Shown here one piece after another: positions 36,214-46,334 of a stretch of 64,000 nt of DNA; position 1 is the first letter of the stretch, and every line of letters starts with the position of its first letter. The translations under genes were made by a program, and so were the position numbers. Below the pieces are notes generated by a model. That model searched no databases, was not told where the DNA came from, and saw nothing but the letters and a program-made list of their open reading frames with translations. The DNA is from Mucilaginibacter limnophilus (GTDB lineage Bacteria; Bacteroidota; Bacteroidia; Sphingobacteriales; Sphingobacteriaceae), in NCBI RefSeq assembly GCF_004005815.1, contig NZ_SACK01000001.1:930001-994000 (forward strand), in the 5' to 3' direction.

Positions 36214-38199
36214 ATGATTAAATCACTACTTTCTTTACTATCTCTCTTTTTTTTAGTTAACGTTGCTAACGCCCAAGACGAAGATTTCCAATACGGACAG
36301 TTCAGCTGGGACGAACTGAACATGAAATCTTATAAAAATGATACATCAGCACATGCTGTTGTACTAAAGGAATATGGTAACGCCTGGATAAGCAGTAACG
36401 ATGAGATCCGCCTTCAGTATGAATATCATGTTAAAATTAAAATTTTTGATAATAAAGGTTTCAATGAAGGTAAAATAGAAATACCTATTTACAAAGGAGA
36501 TAGTGACGATAGGGGCGAAACTGTTACGGAGATTTCGGCAAAAACTACTTTTGTAAATGACAATGGTACCATAGGTGCTGCCGAACTTGATAAAAAAGGC
36601 ATTTTTACAGTAAACGAAAACCAATACTGGAAAAAAGTAACTTTCGCTTTGCCAAATTTACGTAATGGTTGTGTAATCGAATACAAGTACCGCCTTACAA
36701 GCCCTTACATACAGCATTTTAAATCATGGGAATTTCAATCTGATATTCCAAAAATGTCATCAGTGTACAGAGTTCATTTGCCTGGAGTATATAATTATAA
36801 CGTTTCTATACGTGGGCCGTTAAAATTACTTGAGGGACCTGAATATAAACCTGAGCGCGAAAGTGAATGTTTTTCAATAGCAGGTATTAAAGCAGATTGC
36901 TCCAAATTTATATTTGCCATGAAAGACATTCCGCCCTTTATTGAAGAGGATTATATGACTTCGCGGAAAAACTTTGTTTCGGCTATAAATTTCGAACTTC
37001 AGGAATATTATAATCTAAATACCGGTGTAAAAATACAAATGACCAAAGAGTGGAAAGATGTTGATAAAGAGATGCGGATAAGTGAATACTTCGGCAGTCA
37101 GATTAAAAAGAAGGATTTTTTTAAAGAAAAACTCATACCTGTAATTAACGGAACAAACAACGAGCTTGATAAAGCCAAAGCAGTGTATAATTTTATACAA
37201 AAAAATTATAAATGGAATGGATTTAAAGGGATTTATAGTGATGGTATTCGTAAAGCATTTGAAAAGCATACAGGTACAGTAGCAGATATAAACCTGAGCC
37301 TTGTAGCTGCCCTCAACAGTGCGGGCTTAAATACTGAAGCTGTATTATTATCAACACGCAGTAATGGCTTGTTAAGTAAAATTTATCCTGTAATAACTGA
37401 GTTTGACTGGGTGGTGGCCAAAGTGAATATAGGCGATAAAGCTTACTATTGTGACGCAACCGACCCGTTATTGCCATTCGGAATATTACCATTGCATTGT
37501 CTTAATGATCAGGGGCGCGCTATGAGTATTGATAAGCCATCATACTGGGTTGATTTCAGTCCGCAGGAAAAAACAAGCACTTATCTGCTTGATTTGGTGC
37601 TTCAGGAAAACGGTAAGCTTAAAGGCAGGATTGTTAATTATTCGGCAGGATATGATGGATATTTAAAGCGTAAAAAGATTAAAGGATTTAATAGTGTAGA
37701 TGAATATATTGAAGACCTGGACGATAAACAGCCAAAATTAAGAATTTTAAAATCCGACATTAAAAATATTGATAGTCTGGAGTTGCCGCTGGTAGAAAAC
37801 TATGAGGTAGAAATGGATGTTTATGACAACTTAAATGCTAAAAAATTCACCTTCAATCCATTTATATTGAGTAAAATAAGTGAAAATCCTTTTAAACTGG
37901 CTGAACGAAGCTATCCGGTTGATTTAGGTATGCCTTTAACAGAACGTGTAACGTTAAATATTGAATTACCGGCTGGTTATACTATTGAAACGCCACCAAA
38001 GGATATAAGCTTTGCTTTACCAAATAATGGCGGTAGGTTTGTAACGCAGTTTACCGGTATCGGTAACAAGTTTAGTTTTTCACATTTGATTAGTCATAAA
38101 AAGGCAATTTACGCGTCTGAAGAATACCCATATCTTAAAGAGTTTTATAATCAGGTCATCTTATCAGAAAAAAGCGATCTTGTTTTCAGGAAAAATTAA
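36214..38199 (+). CDS. DUF3857 protein 2 with degenerate transglutaminase domain
   Basis: The same architecture as the previous gene: signal peptide ending ANAQ, DUF3857 (NDEIRLQYEYHVKIKIFDNKG, GCVIEYKYRLTSPY) and a transglutaminase-like domain in which the Cys site reads HTGTVADINLSLVAALNSAGL and the His site FDWVVAKV, with the Asp kept (CDATD). Both catalytic positions are lost, as in paralogue 1. The stop overlaps the ATG of paralogue 3 (TAATG), so they are translationally coupled. Confidence 0.85.
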   Translation: MIKSLLSLLSLFFLVNVANAQDEDFQYGQFSWDELNMKSYKNDTSAHAVVLKEYGNAWISSNDEIRLQYEYHVKIKIFDNKGFNEGKIEIPIYKGDSDDRGETVTEISAKTTFVNDNGTIGAAELDKKGIFTVNENQYWKKVTFALPNLRNGCVIEYKYRLTSPYIQHFKSWEFQSDIPKMSSVYRVHLPGVYNYNVSIRGPLKLLEGPEYKPERESECFSIAGIKADCSKFIFAMKDIPPFIEEDYMTSRKNFVSAINFELQEYYNLNTGVKIQMTKEWKDVDKEMRISEYFGSQIKKKDFFKEKLIPVINGTNNELDKAKAVYNFIQKNYKWNGFKGIYSDGIRKAFEKHTGTVADINLSLVAALNSAGLNTEAVLLSTRSNGLLSKIYPVITEFDWVVAKVNIGDKAYYCDATDPLLPFGILPLHCLNDQGRAMSIDKPSYWVDFSPQEKTSTYLLDLVLQENGKLKGRIVNYSAGYDGYLKRKKIKGFNSVDEYIEDLDDKQPKLRILKSDIKNIDSLELPLVENYEVEMDVYDNLNAKKFTFNPFILSKISENPFKLAERSYPVDLGMPLTERVTLNIELPAGYTIETPPKDISFALPNNGGRFVTQFTGIGNKFSFSHLISHKKAIYASEEYPYLKEFYNQVILSEKSDLVFRKN

Positions 38200-40118
38200 T
38201 GAATAAGTATTTTAGTTGTTTATGCCTGCTTATTTTAACACTAAAAGTAGGCGCACAAGCACCATACAAGGCAGCTGATATACCAAAAAACCTTCTGCCT
38301 TACGCAAGCGCGATTATACGTAACAGCGTATTTACCACCGAAGTAAAGGATATTGACAATACAATTTATCATGTCAAAATGGCCATTACTGTACTGAATA
38401 AAAACGGCGATGATGCTGCAGCGATTGAAGTATGGCATAACAAAAGTAATATCATTAAATATATTCGTGGGGTTGCTTATGATGAATTCGGGACAGTAAT
38501 TGGCAAGATTGCAGAAAGGAATTTTGTTGATAACGATGCCATTAGTGATTATTCATTGTTTGAAGATTCAAAAGTAAAACACTTTGAGCCGTCTATCAGC
38601 AATTATCCATATACAATAGAATATGAGTATGAAGTGCGTGCTAAACAATCAATGTCGTTTCACGATTGGTATCCTATTCCGCATTATGGTATAGCTGTTG
38701 AAAAAAGTAGGTATACATTTATCTGTAAGCCGGGCTTTAAATTGGCTTATAAAGCATATAATATTCAAATTAACCCCACCGAAACTACCAATTCTCAAGG
38801 TGCAAATAGCTATACATGGGTTATGGAAAACATTAAAGCACAGCGTTATGAACCTTATAGCCCGGTTGAAGAAAAATTTCTGCCTATAGTAAAATTTGCT
38901 TCGAAGCAGTTTAGATATGAAAGCGTTGATGGCTCGTTTACAAACTGGAACGAGATGGGTAAATGGATATATGATAAGTTGCTTAGGGGGCGAGATGCAT
39001 TGCCACCTGCGACAGTGAACATGGTAAAAGATCTAACGGCAGGCATGTCTGATCCAAAACAAAAGGCAAAAAAAATATATGAGTATTTGCAACAGCATAC
39101 ACGCTATATAGGCATACAAATAGGTTTAGGCGGCTATCAGCCGGCTTTTGCAGGTGAAGTTGATCGTTTGAAATATGGAGATTGCAAGGGCCTTGTAAAT
39201 TATACCCAGGCCTTATTAAGGGCTGCCGATATTCCTTCATACTATTGTGTTGTAAATGCAGGTGATGAAAAGATCTCGCTCGATCCTGATTTTGCCAGCA
39301 TGACACAGGCGAATCATATTATATTATGCCTTCCCTTTAAAAACGATACAACATTTTTGGAGTGTACCAGCCAAAAGGAGGCTTTTGGATTTTTAGGCAG
39401 TTTTACTGCCGACCGGCTGGTGCTGGCTTGCACGCCTGATGGTGGAAAACTGATACGTACCCCCAAATATTCTGCTGCTTTTAACTTGCAAATGCGTAAA
39501 GCGCTGCTAACACTTGACTCAACAGGGTTATTAACTGGCACAATGCACACTTTGTATAACGGAACCCAATATGATAATATGGACGAAATATTGGAAGAGC
39601 AGGGTAAAGAGCGTGAAAAAGAGTATAAAAACAAATACCCTATAAATAATTTAGAATTGGAAAAGCTTCAGTTTAAGCAGGACAAAGGGCAAAAGCCAAC
39701 AACTACCGAAAGTGTAAGCTTTAATGCCAGAGATTATGCCGCAGTAGCGGATGGTCGCCTGATGTTTATGCCTAACATCGCTAACAGATGGGAAAAGCCA
39801 TTGCGTGATGTGCGTAACCGGAGTAATATTGTTGAAATTAAAAACGGTTTTACTGATGAGGATGAGATAGTTTATACCATACCTGAAGGGTATAGACTGG
39901 TAAAACAACCATTAAATATAACTATTGATAAGCCATTTGGCAAATATAACGCGCTGGCTATTTTAAATGGTAACAAGCTTACTTACAAACGCTTTGTTCA
40001 ACTAAATGAAGGTACATATAGTAAAGAAACCTATTCTGAATTGGTTAGCTTTTATCAATCAGTGGTAGATCATGATAGTTACAGCATTATTTTAAGTAGA
40101 AGCGGAGAGTATAAGTGA
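38199..40118 (+). CDS. DUF3857 protein 3 with intact transglutaminase-type domain
   Basis: Signal peptide, then DUF3857 (IYHVKMAITVLNKNGDDAAAIEV, YPYTIEYEYEVRAKQS) and a transglutaminase-like domain (IGIQIGLGGYQPAFAGEVDRLKYGDCKGLVNYTQALLRAADI). Cys329 (YGDCKGL) and His in QANHIILCLP are present, with a downstream acidic Glu (FLECTSQ), so the thiol triad may be functional: proteolysis or cross-linking in the periplasm. It is the last of the trio; its TGA begins the palindrome at 40116. Confidence 0.87.
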   Translation: MNKYFSCLCLLILTLKVGAQAPYKAADIPKNLLPYASAIIRNSVFTTEVKDIDNTIYHVKMAITVLNKNGDDAAAIEVWHNKSNIIKYIRGVAYDEFGTVIGKIAERNFVDNDAISDYSLFEDSKVKHFEPSISNYPYTIEYEYEVRAKQSMSFHDWYPIPHYGIAVEKSRYTFICKPGFKLAYKAYNIQINPTETTNSQGANSYTWVMENIKAQRYEPYSPVEEKFLPIVKFASKQFRYESVDGSFTNWNEMGKWIYDKLLRGRDALPPATVNMVKDLTAGMSDPKQKAKKIYEYLQQHTRYIGIQIGLGGYQPAFAGEVDRLKYGDCKGLVNYTQALLRAADIPSYYCVVNAGDEKISLDPDFASMTQANHIILCLPFKNDTTFLECTSQKEAFGFLGSFTADRLVLACTPDGGKLIRTPKYSAAFNLQMRKALLTLDSTGLLTGTMHTLYNGTQYDNMDEILEEQGKEREKEYKNKYPINNLELEKLQFKQDKGQKPTTTESVSFNARDYAAVADGRLMFMPNIANRWEKPLRDVRNRSNIVEIKNGFTDEDEIVYTIPEGYRLVKQPLNITIDKPFGKYNALAILNGNKLTYKRFVQLNEGTYSKETYSELVSFYQSVVDHDSYSIILSRSGEYK

Positions 40119-40144
40119 TCGCTGATAAAAATTATCAGCGATCA
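40116..40144. terminator. Palindrome spanning the stop of DUF3857 gene 3
   Basis: TGATCGCTGATAA and its complement form a perfect 13-bp stem with a 3-nt loop, starting at the TGA stop. It lies between converging genes, so it probably acts on both; the T tract is weak. Confidence 0.65.
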
Positions 40145-40157
40145 TTAATTATCTGAT

Positions 40158-43100
40158 TTATTTTATCACCTCTACCCATCCGCCTTTAAGCAACGCGTTT
40201 ATCGATGAATCATACATGGCTTCACAGTAAGTAGCTGGTCGGAAATATCGTCCTGCATAGGCTGCGTTTAGCATTACGTAATATGTCGCTTCCTGGCCTT
40301 CACCTAAACTGAAATAAGTGTTTACCCTGTCGTCGCGTATATCGCGATAGTCGGATGGCGATGATTTAAAGGCCTCATCGTTATTCAGCATACGACTGTT
40401 CAGTATTTCCCATCCGGAAGGAAACACCTGTGAGAGTGCAAGGTTATCATACCTGCCACGTTTGCCTGGATTGCGTAAGGTTACCTGTGCAACAAAATCG
40501 GTACCCTGTTTCAATTTTGATGGATCGAGCGGTTTTCCTCCAAGCGTAAAGTAGGCAATACGCATCACCAGCACTTCAGGGTTAATGTTATCAGTTTGCG
40601 GTTGTCCGGACGATGGCTGTCCGCTTTGTATAAGCCTTGTGTACAACCGGTTTGTGCCGTTATTCTTAATAAATACTTTGCCACCGTTTGCCGCAGCATC
40701 CGCTTTCCACAGGTATGACTTCGAACTGATGTTGCCCTTGCTGCTTCCTGCCTGATAAGCGAACGAAAGCTTGCTGCCATTGGCATTACTACCACAATAT
40801 TGTGCAATAGCTATAAGCGAGTAGGCTGTAGTTTGCGTACTGTACCAGCTATCTTTAGATAACCCGAAAGCTACAGTACGCATTAAACCCGCCGCCCGTT
40901 TTTGCTGCCCCAGTAGTGTCAGCGTTTCCAATATCATCGCTTCATCGCGTAAATCACTACCATAGGTACCAAACATAGCATTGTAAGGCTTTATAGTAAG
41001 CGGTAAGCCATTTATTAGTCGCAAGGCTACTTCGGGCTGCCCGGCAAGTTTATACGCCGCTGCAAGCCGCCATTTTGCCGCGGCGCTTAGATATGGAAAT
41101 TCCCTAAGCCTGTTCATGGCGCCTAACTCCGGCGAACGGGCCAACGCCAGCAGATACAAACGGTATGATTGAATAAGATCGCCACCATAAAAATTATAAC
41201 TATCAGGAGCCCAGGAAAGTGCATGCTGCTTTTGATAACGCTTCCACTGATCAATAAATCCGGCCGGCAGCACATAACCTTTGGCCTGTGCCGACAACAG
41301 AAAATGCCCTGCGTAGTTAGTGCCCCATTCGTCGGCTTGGCTGTAACCGGGCCAGTAGCTTAAACCACCGTCGCTGGTACGGAAACCATTCAGGCGGTTT
41401 ATTGCCGCTTTGATATTACGTTCGGCTTCAGCTTTCTCTCTTGCCGAGAGATCAGTAAGTTGCTCGAGGTATAGCTGAGGGAAGGCGCCTGATGTGATCT
41501 GTTCGACACAACCATGCGGATACTGAATTAAGTAATTTAACCTTTTTGACAGGTTAAGCGCAGGGATAGAGGATACTTCAATTGCTGCCTTATTGGTACC
41601 GGCCATGCCAACTGCCGTGTAAGAAGTGTTCCATATAGCTCCGGGTGCAAGCTCCTTTTCTAAAATACGCGTTACAGGCGGGTTAGGGTTCCGTACATTC
41701 AACTCAACATCATAAGCTGCTGTTTCACTGCCGCTTTTAGCGACTATCTTTACCTTGCCAATACCTACAAAATTCTTCACATCTAAGTTAAATGTTAGCA
41801 GCTTGTCGCCTGTTTTTGTAAAAGTAACTGTTTGACTGTTGTTGCTAACCAGGTTGCTAAACGTATTCGACTGCACTTGTACATTCACCGTTTTGATATT
41901 GTTCTCCATTGCAAATACAGTAACCGGTAGCTGTATCTTTTCTAAAGGGGCGAGCACACGTGGCAGGGTTGCCAGCAGCATAAGCGGCTTTTTAACAGCT
42001 ATCGCCTTATCTGTATATCCATAGCTGCCGTTATGGCCTGCTATTACCATAGCCTTAACCGAACCGATGTATTGCGGCAATGTAAAGCGCTGTGTTTGCT
42101 TTTCGCCTGCATCGAGGTGGAAAGGTCCTAAAAACTTCACTACAGGCTTAAAGCGGTTTACCTGTATGTTTTTGTTGACTGAACCGCTGCCATCTCCACC
42201 AATACTCAAAATACGTTCGAGGCCGCCGCCAAACGCACCAATCACATAATCAAACAAGTCCCAGGTTTTAACGCCAAGTGCTTCACGTGCATAGAAAGCT
42301 GCATGCGGATCAGGCGTTTTAAAGCCGGTAATATCAAGCAAACCTTCATCTACAATAGCAATGGTATAAGTCATTTCCTTGCCCGAAGCTTCTGATACGG
42401 TTATTGATGACGGTGTTTCGGGACGAAGCTTATCGGCCATACTAATAACCGGTTTAAGTATGGTTTCAGGATTTTCAACGGTTAAACCAATCGCACCATA
42501 CATACGTATGGGCAGGTCGTTCACAGTTTGTGCATGGCGCTGTAGCAAGGTAACGTTCACAAATACGTTAGGGGCCATGCTTGCATCAACTTTGAAAGTG
42601 TATCGTGTTTGTCCTTTTTTAGTGTCAATCCATTCCGTTTTTATAACATGACTGCCATTTTCAAAACTGATCAATGCCCGGCCGTCGCTGCTTGTAGGTA
42701 TGGTTAATGTTGCTTCCTCGCCGACTTTATACTTATTTTTGTCGGATGTGAACGATAGCATTGCCGCTTCGGTAGGGTTATCATTCTGTAACCTTTCCGA
42801 CCAGTTTGGCCAATCCACATAAATTATTTTACCCGTAGAGTGGCCTGTTTCTGCGTCACGTACACGAATCAGGTAACGACCCCAATCGGCATTGGCGATG
42901 CGTAAATTCCATTTGCCGCGACCGTTATTCAAAACTACAGTTTCGGTTTTTATCAGCTTATTGTATTTGTCCTGAGTGAAGTTGCTTAGTTCATCACCTG
43001 TTTCATCCCACCACCAGCGCCATTGTATTTTGTATAGTTCAAGTTCAACCGTGCGTCTGCCTGGCAATAAAGCGCCTTTTGTATCCACATCGGCAATGTC

Positions 43101-45755
43101 AATTACATGATCTTTATTGGTAACCAGCATGCCAGATAGTTCGCTGCCTTCCGGAGTTTTTATACCGACATATCCCGGGTAAACATTGTAAGGCAAAGCT
43201 ATTTGGTTAATACTGAAATTGCCCCCGGGCTCAAATACTTTTACCACAAAGTTGGCCCGTAATCGCCCTGGGGCTTGATTTTGAGTATTTATATCGGTGT
43301 TTACTGATGCTATACCGTTTTCGTTTAGCTTACCTTTAAATACAGTTTGAGTTTGCGTATTAAATGCAAGGGTAGGATCATCGAATACATAATTCTCGAA
43401 GTTTTTAAATTCGGTGTTTTGCGCCGACAGGAACGCGTCAACCTTTGCATTGAGATTTTGTGCAGCACCTCCAAATAACCATTGCGCGCTTAAACGTCCG
43501 CTAACGCCGTTTCCCTTGGTAAGTTCCTCGGCCCCGCCGAAAGTAAGATTGAGTTTTAGACGGTTTGGCATTATGGTTTCTACCTTAACCTGTTTCTCAA
43601 AAACGGCGCCGCCTACCTTCACCTTTGCCGTCCAGTTACCGGTAGGTGAGGAGATATCTGTGCCAGTATGAAAACTGTAAAATCCGTCAACAGAACTGGT
43701 TTGCGTAATGCGTTTATACAATTGCCCGGTAGGGTTGTATAATTCAAACTCAACGGGATGCTGTGCAGGCAGCGTTTTTTGTTTGTCTTCCAAAATAAAT
43801 GTAAAATACATTGGGTCGCCGGGACGCCATACGCCGCGTTCGCCATAAATAAAGCCTTTGAGTCCGCTTTGTACAGGTTCGCCACCAACATCAAAACGTG
43901 TAAGCGGAAGTGAACTACCGTCATCAAGTTTTAAGTATCCGCGCTCGTTGTTGTACCTGGCAAGCAATAAATAGGGCTTACGTTTCAGGCTGATTTTAGC
44001 CAAACCGTCACCATCAGACGTAGTTTTTGTTATGACCTGTTTTTGAAAATCGAGCACCTGCAGTTCGACATCTGACATAGGCTGCGCTGATAAAATGTTG
44101 GTAACCGCTATCAACATACTGTTATCGGTACCACGTTTAGCAATCAGGCCAATGTTTGATGCCAGTATGTTGCGTGTGGCCCAGCGTTGCTTTGAGAAAT
44201 ATGAGTTTGTGCAGGGATTATTACGATCTTCCCAATGGTAATCTTCAGTATAAAAATTGTCGTATCGTTCCCAAAACTCATCATCCTCATCATTTACTTT
44301 GCCCGTATTATCGCCGCCGTAATCATAATCGTAACCATCGTCATCATCTTCATCATTTCTGAATGTAGCGCCGGTACTGCAATTGTAAATTGAATATTCT
44401 TTTCTGAACCCGATGATGACACGATAAATTGCACCCGGTTCGGTACGCAGCAATTCGTCGATGTCAAGCATAAAGCGGTTTTTCTTGTTGAGATTAAGTC
44501 CTTTATCAGTATCCAGCCTGATGGTTTTTTGCGCTACCGGGCGGCCAACCTGCCGTAGTTCAAAACCGCCGTTAAAACCATTACTTTGGAAATACTGCGG
44601 TACATTACTTTCATAAATCTTAACAATGCTAACATCAACAGCGTTAAGGTTAACAGCTTCAAACGGCATCATCAGTTTACCGGAATCGGGTAGAATAACG
44701 CCTTTGCCCGGTATAGTCACCGCAGGGAGTCTGTCCTCAAAAAACACACTTGCGGTATAACCTTTCGTTATCTTTTTACCGGATATATTTTGTACACCGG
44801 CATTTACGTTAACCGCATAATTACCCTGTAGCCGCTCAGGCGCATACACTTTCACCAAACTACCGTCGATAGTGTACGCAGCATCACCGGTGTTGTTGAT
44901 CGTAATCAATCCGCCCAGTTCCTGCCCGATGAGTATATTATCTGAAAACTGCACTTCAATGTATTCGTCGTTTTCCTGCACGGCACGAACATTCAGTACT
45001 CTGAAATCACCCTGTGCCGGTACATCAAACCGCTGGTTACCTTTTTTGTCGATATGAAGCGCTTCGCCGCTCCAGGTTACGCTCAATGGGTTTACGGAGG
45101 CTGTTGAGCGTTTTAAACCATTTACAGTAAACTTGTGCGTTTTTGATAGACCGTTATGCTGCCAGCTAATTTTTACCGGTGATGAATAGTCGGCAGAAAC
45201 AAGCTTTTCTACATCAGCCGCTGTTTCATCGTCTGCTGTTTCTATCACACCGTTAAGCTTCATCTCTGTAGCAGATGTGTTGGTAGCGGTGCGTAATCCG
45301 GCAAACGAAACGGTAAAATCCGGTTGTATGGTTTGAAAATCGAAGCGGAATATCCTGAAATCTTTTGGAACATCTATAAGTTTGCTAAGGTTAAACTCAG
45401 CGCTATAAGATGTACCCGGATCAAGCCTTGTCTCCGGTCTGAACTCGATAGTACGCGCGTCTGCCCAATAAGCCTTACCTTTTACAGATGGTGAAAAATC
45501 AAACAGGTCGCCCGGAAGCTCTCCGTTCTCACTATGTATAAGCGGTATTTCGCCCGAAAGTTTAATTCGTATTGCGCTTTGCTTAGAGATTATCCCGGCG
45601 GTGTAAGCCTCGATATATTTACCAAATGCAGGGTTTACCGGCGTTCGGGCCGGTTTGCGGATAAAAAAGAAAGTAACGACAAAGATCAGTATAAGGGCCA
45701 CGCTTATAGTGATCAATCTTTTACGGTTGTTTAAAAGATTGCGCCCGGTATCCAT
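40158..45755 (-). CDS. Bacterial alpha-2-macroglobulin with thioester motif
   Basis: This 1865-residue protein has an N-terminal membrane anchor (about 13-32), bacterial alpha-2-macroglobulin MG domains (from ILIDVPKDF-type region onward, with GFIYGERGVWRPGDPMYFTFILED), a bait region and a thioester domain with PHGCVEQ (CxEQ, Cys1416) inside the alpha/alpha barrel (GLSYWPGYSQADEWGTNY). Such proteins trap proteases in the periplasm. An Asp/Glu/Tyr-rich insert (about 478-510, DEDDEFWERY) is notable. Unlike the E. coli YfhM pairing, pbpC is not adjacent here. It is a single-gene unit, preceded by 95 bp. Confidence 0.93.
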   Translation of the reverse strand: MDTGRNLLNNRKRLITISVALILIFVVTFFFIRKPARTPVNPAFGKYIEAYTAGIISKQSAIRIKLSGEIPLIHSENGELPGDLFDFSPSVKGKAYWADARTIEFRPETRLDPGTSYSAEFNLSKLIDVPKDFRIFRFDFQTIQPDFTVSFAGLRTATNTSATEMKLNGVIETADDETAADVEKLVSADYSSPVKISWQHNGLSKTHKFTVNGLKRSTASVNPLSVTWSGEALHIDKKGNQRFDVPAQGDFRVLNVRAVQENDEYIEVQFSDNILIGQELGGLITINNTGDAAYTIDGSLVKVYAPERLQGNYAVNVNAGVQNISGKKITKGYTASVFFEDRLPAVTIPGKGVILPDSGKLMMPFEAVNLNAVDVSIVKIYESNVPQYFQSNGFNGGFELRQVGRPVAQKTIRLDTDKGLNLNKKNRFMLDIDELLRTEPGAIYRVIIGFRKEYSIYNCSTGATFRNDEDDDDGYDYDYGGDNTGKVNDEDDEFWERYDNFYTEDYHWEDRNNPCTNSYFSKQRWATRNILASNIGLIAKRGTDNSMLIAVTNILSAQPMSDVELQVLDFQKQVITKTTSDGDGLAKISLKRKPYLLLARYNNERGYLKLDDGSSLPLTRFDVGGEPVQSGLKGFIYGERGVWRPGDPMYFTFILEDKQKTLPAQHPVEFELYNPTGQLYKRITQTSSVDGFYSFHTGTDISSPTGNWTAKVKVGGAVFEKQVKVETIMPNRLKLNLTFGGAEELTKGNGVSGRLSAQWLFGGAAQNLNAKVDAFLSAQNTEFKNFENYVFDDPTLAFNTQTQTVFKGKLNENGIASVNTDINTQNQAPGRLRANFVVKVFEPGGNFSINQIALPYNVYPGYVGIKTPEGSELSGMLVTNKDHVIDIADVDTKGALLPGRRTVELELYKIQWRWWWDETGDELSNFTQDKYNKLIKTETVVLNNGRGKWNLRIANADWGRYLIRVRDAETGHSTGKIIYVDWPNWSERLQNDNPTEAAMLSFTSDKNKYKVGEEATLTIPTSSDGRALISFENGSHVIKTEWIDTKKGQTRYTFKVDASMAPNVFVNVTLLQRHAQTVNDLPIRMYGAIGLTVENPETILKPVISMADKLRPETPSSITVSEASGKEMTYTIAIVDEGLLDITGFKTPDPHAAFYAREALGVKTWDLFDYVIGAFGGGLERILSIGGDGSGSVNKNIQVNRFKPVVKFLGPFHLDAGEKQTQRFTLPQYIGSVKAMVIAGHNGSYGYTDKAIAVKKPLMLLATLPRVLAPLEKIQLPVTVFAMENNIKTVNVQVQSNTFSNLVSNNSQTVTFTKTGDKLLTFNLDVKNFVGIGKVKIVAKSGSETAAYDVELNVRNPNPPVTRILEKELAPGAIWNTSYTAVGMAGTNKAAIEVSSIPALNLSKRLNYLIQYPHGCVEQITSGAFPQLYLEQLTDLSAREKAEAERNIKAAINRLNGFRTSDGGLSYWPGYSQADEWGTNYAGHFLLSAQAKGYVLPAGFIDQWKRYQKQHALSWAPDSYNFYGGDLIQSYRLYLLALARSPELGAMNRLREFPYLSAAAKWRLAAAYKLAGQPEVALRLINGLPLTIKPYNAMFGTYGSDLRDEAMILETLTLLGQQKRAAGLMRTVAFGLSKDSWYSTQTTAYSLIAIAQYCGSNANGSKLSFAYQAGSSKGNISSKSYLWKADAAANGGKVFIKNNGTNRLYTRLIQSGQPSSGQPQTDNINPEVLVMRIAYFTLGGKPLDPSKLKQGTDFVAQVTLRNPGKRGRYDNLALSQVFPSGWEILNSRMLNNDEAFKSSPSDYRDIRDDRVNTYFSLGEGQEATYYVMLNAAYAGRYFRPATYCEAMYDSSINALLKGGWVEVIK

Positions 45756-45849
45756 AAATAAAGGTTTAAATGTTTGTTATAAACCTATGTATTTTAGATG
45801 AGAAAAAAATGAAAATTTTTAGTTTGGTGGAAAGCGCTTTAAGTGCGCG

Positions 45850-46254
45850 CTATTTTATCATCACCCCCGGCTTGTTCACCACGGGAAGCTTTATAAGGTT
45901 CATATCTACTATGCTTTCGGGCAAAAAAATGAACTTTTTATCATAAATATTACTGCCGATATAGTAACTCAGCCAATACTCATTATTCAAGCCAAAGGTC
46001 TGTTCGTCAATGGGTTCTATTATGGTATAAGTGTTTGGCTCAACTTTAGGGAACATATGCCGCAGGGTAGAGGTTTTTACCTGCTGGCCGTCCTTTTCAC
46101 CATAACCTTTTGAAGTAATAAGCACGTTTTCAATCGGCTCATTTTTAAGATTAATGAGGTAAACGTACCAAACCTTACCTTCAATATTTTCACTTTCCAG
46201 CGCTACCGCCACCGCTATATCCTGCACCACATTATCCGGAAGGTCTTTTATCAT
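45850..46254 (-). CDS. Conserved-looking hypothetical protein (134 aa)
   Basis: I do not recognise a named family. The protein is soluble, with alternating beta-type hydrophobic segments (DIAVAVALESE, VWYVYLINLKNEPIENVLITSKGYG) and aromatic-rich NEYWLSYYIGSNIYDKKFIFLPESIV. The pattern suggests a single beta-sandwich domain. It lies downstream of topA on the same strand with an 80-bp gap that holds an inverted-repeat element. The function is unknown. Confidence 0.7.
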   Translation of the reverse strand: MIKDLPDNVVQDIAVAVALESENIEGKVWYVYLINLKNEPIENVLITSKGYGEKDGQQVKTSTLRHMFPKVEPNTYTIIEPIDEQTFGLNNEYWLSYYIGSNIYDKKFIFLPESIVDMNLIKLPVVNKPGVMIK

Positions 46255-46255
46255 A

Positions 46256-46331
46256 TTAGTTGAATTGTTGAATGGGTTGATTAGAGGGTAGTTGAAGTGT
46301 TGACAATAACATGAGCAACCTAATCAACCAC
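46256..46331. repeat. GTTGA-type inverted repeat array
   Basis: GTTGA recurs at about 8-9 bp spacing in the left part, and GGTTGATTAG (46275-46284) is matched by CTAATCAACC (46320-46329). It resembles the heptamer elements but with a looser period. Confidence 0.45.
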
Positions 46332-46334
46332 TCA

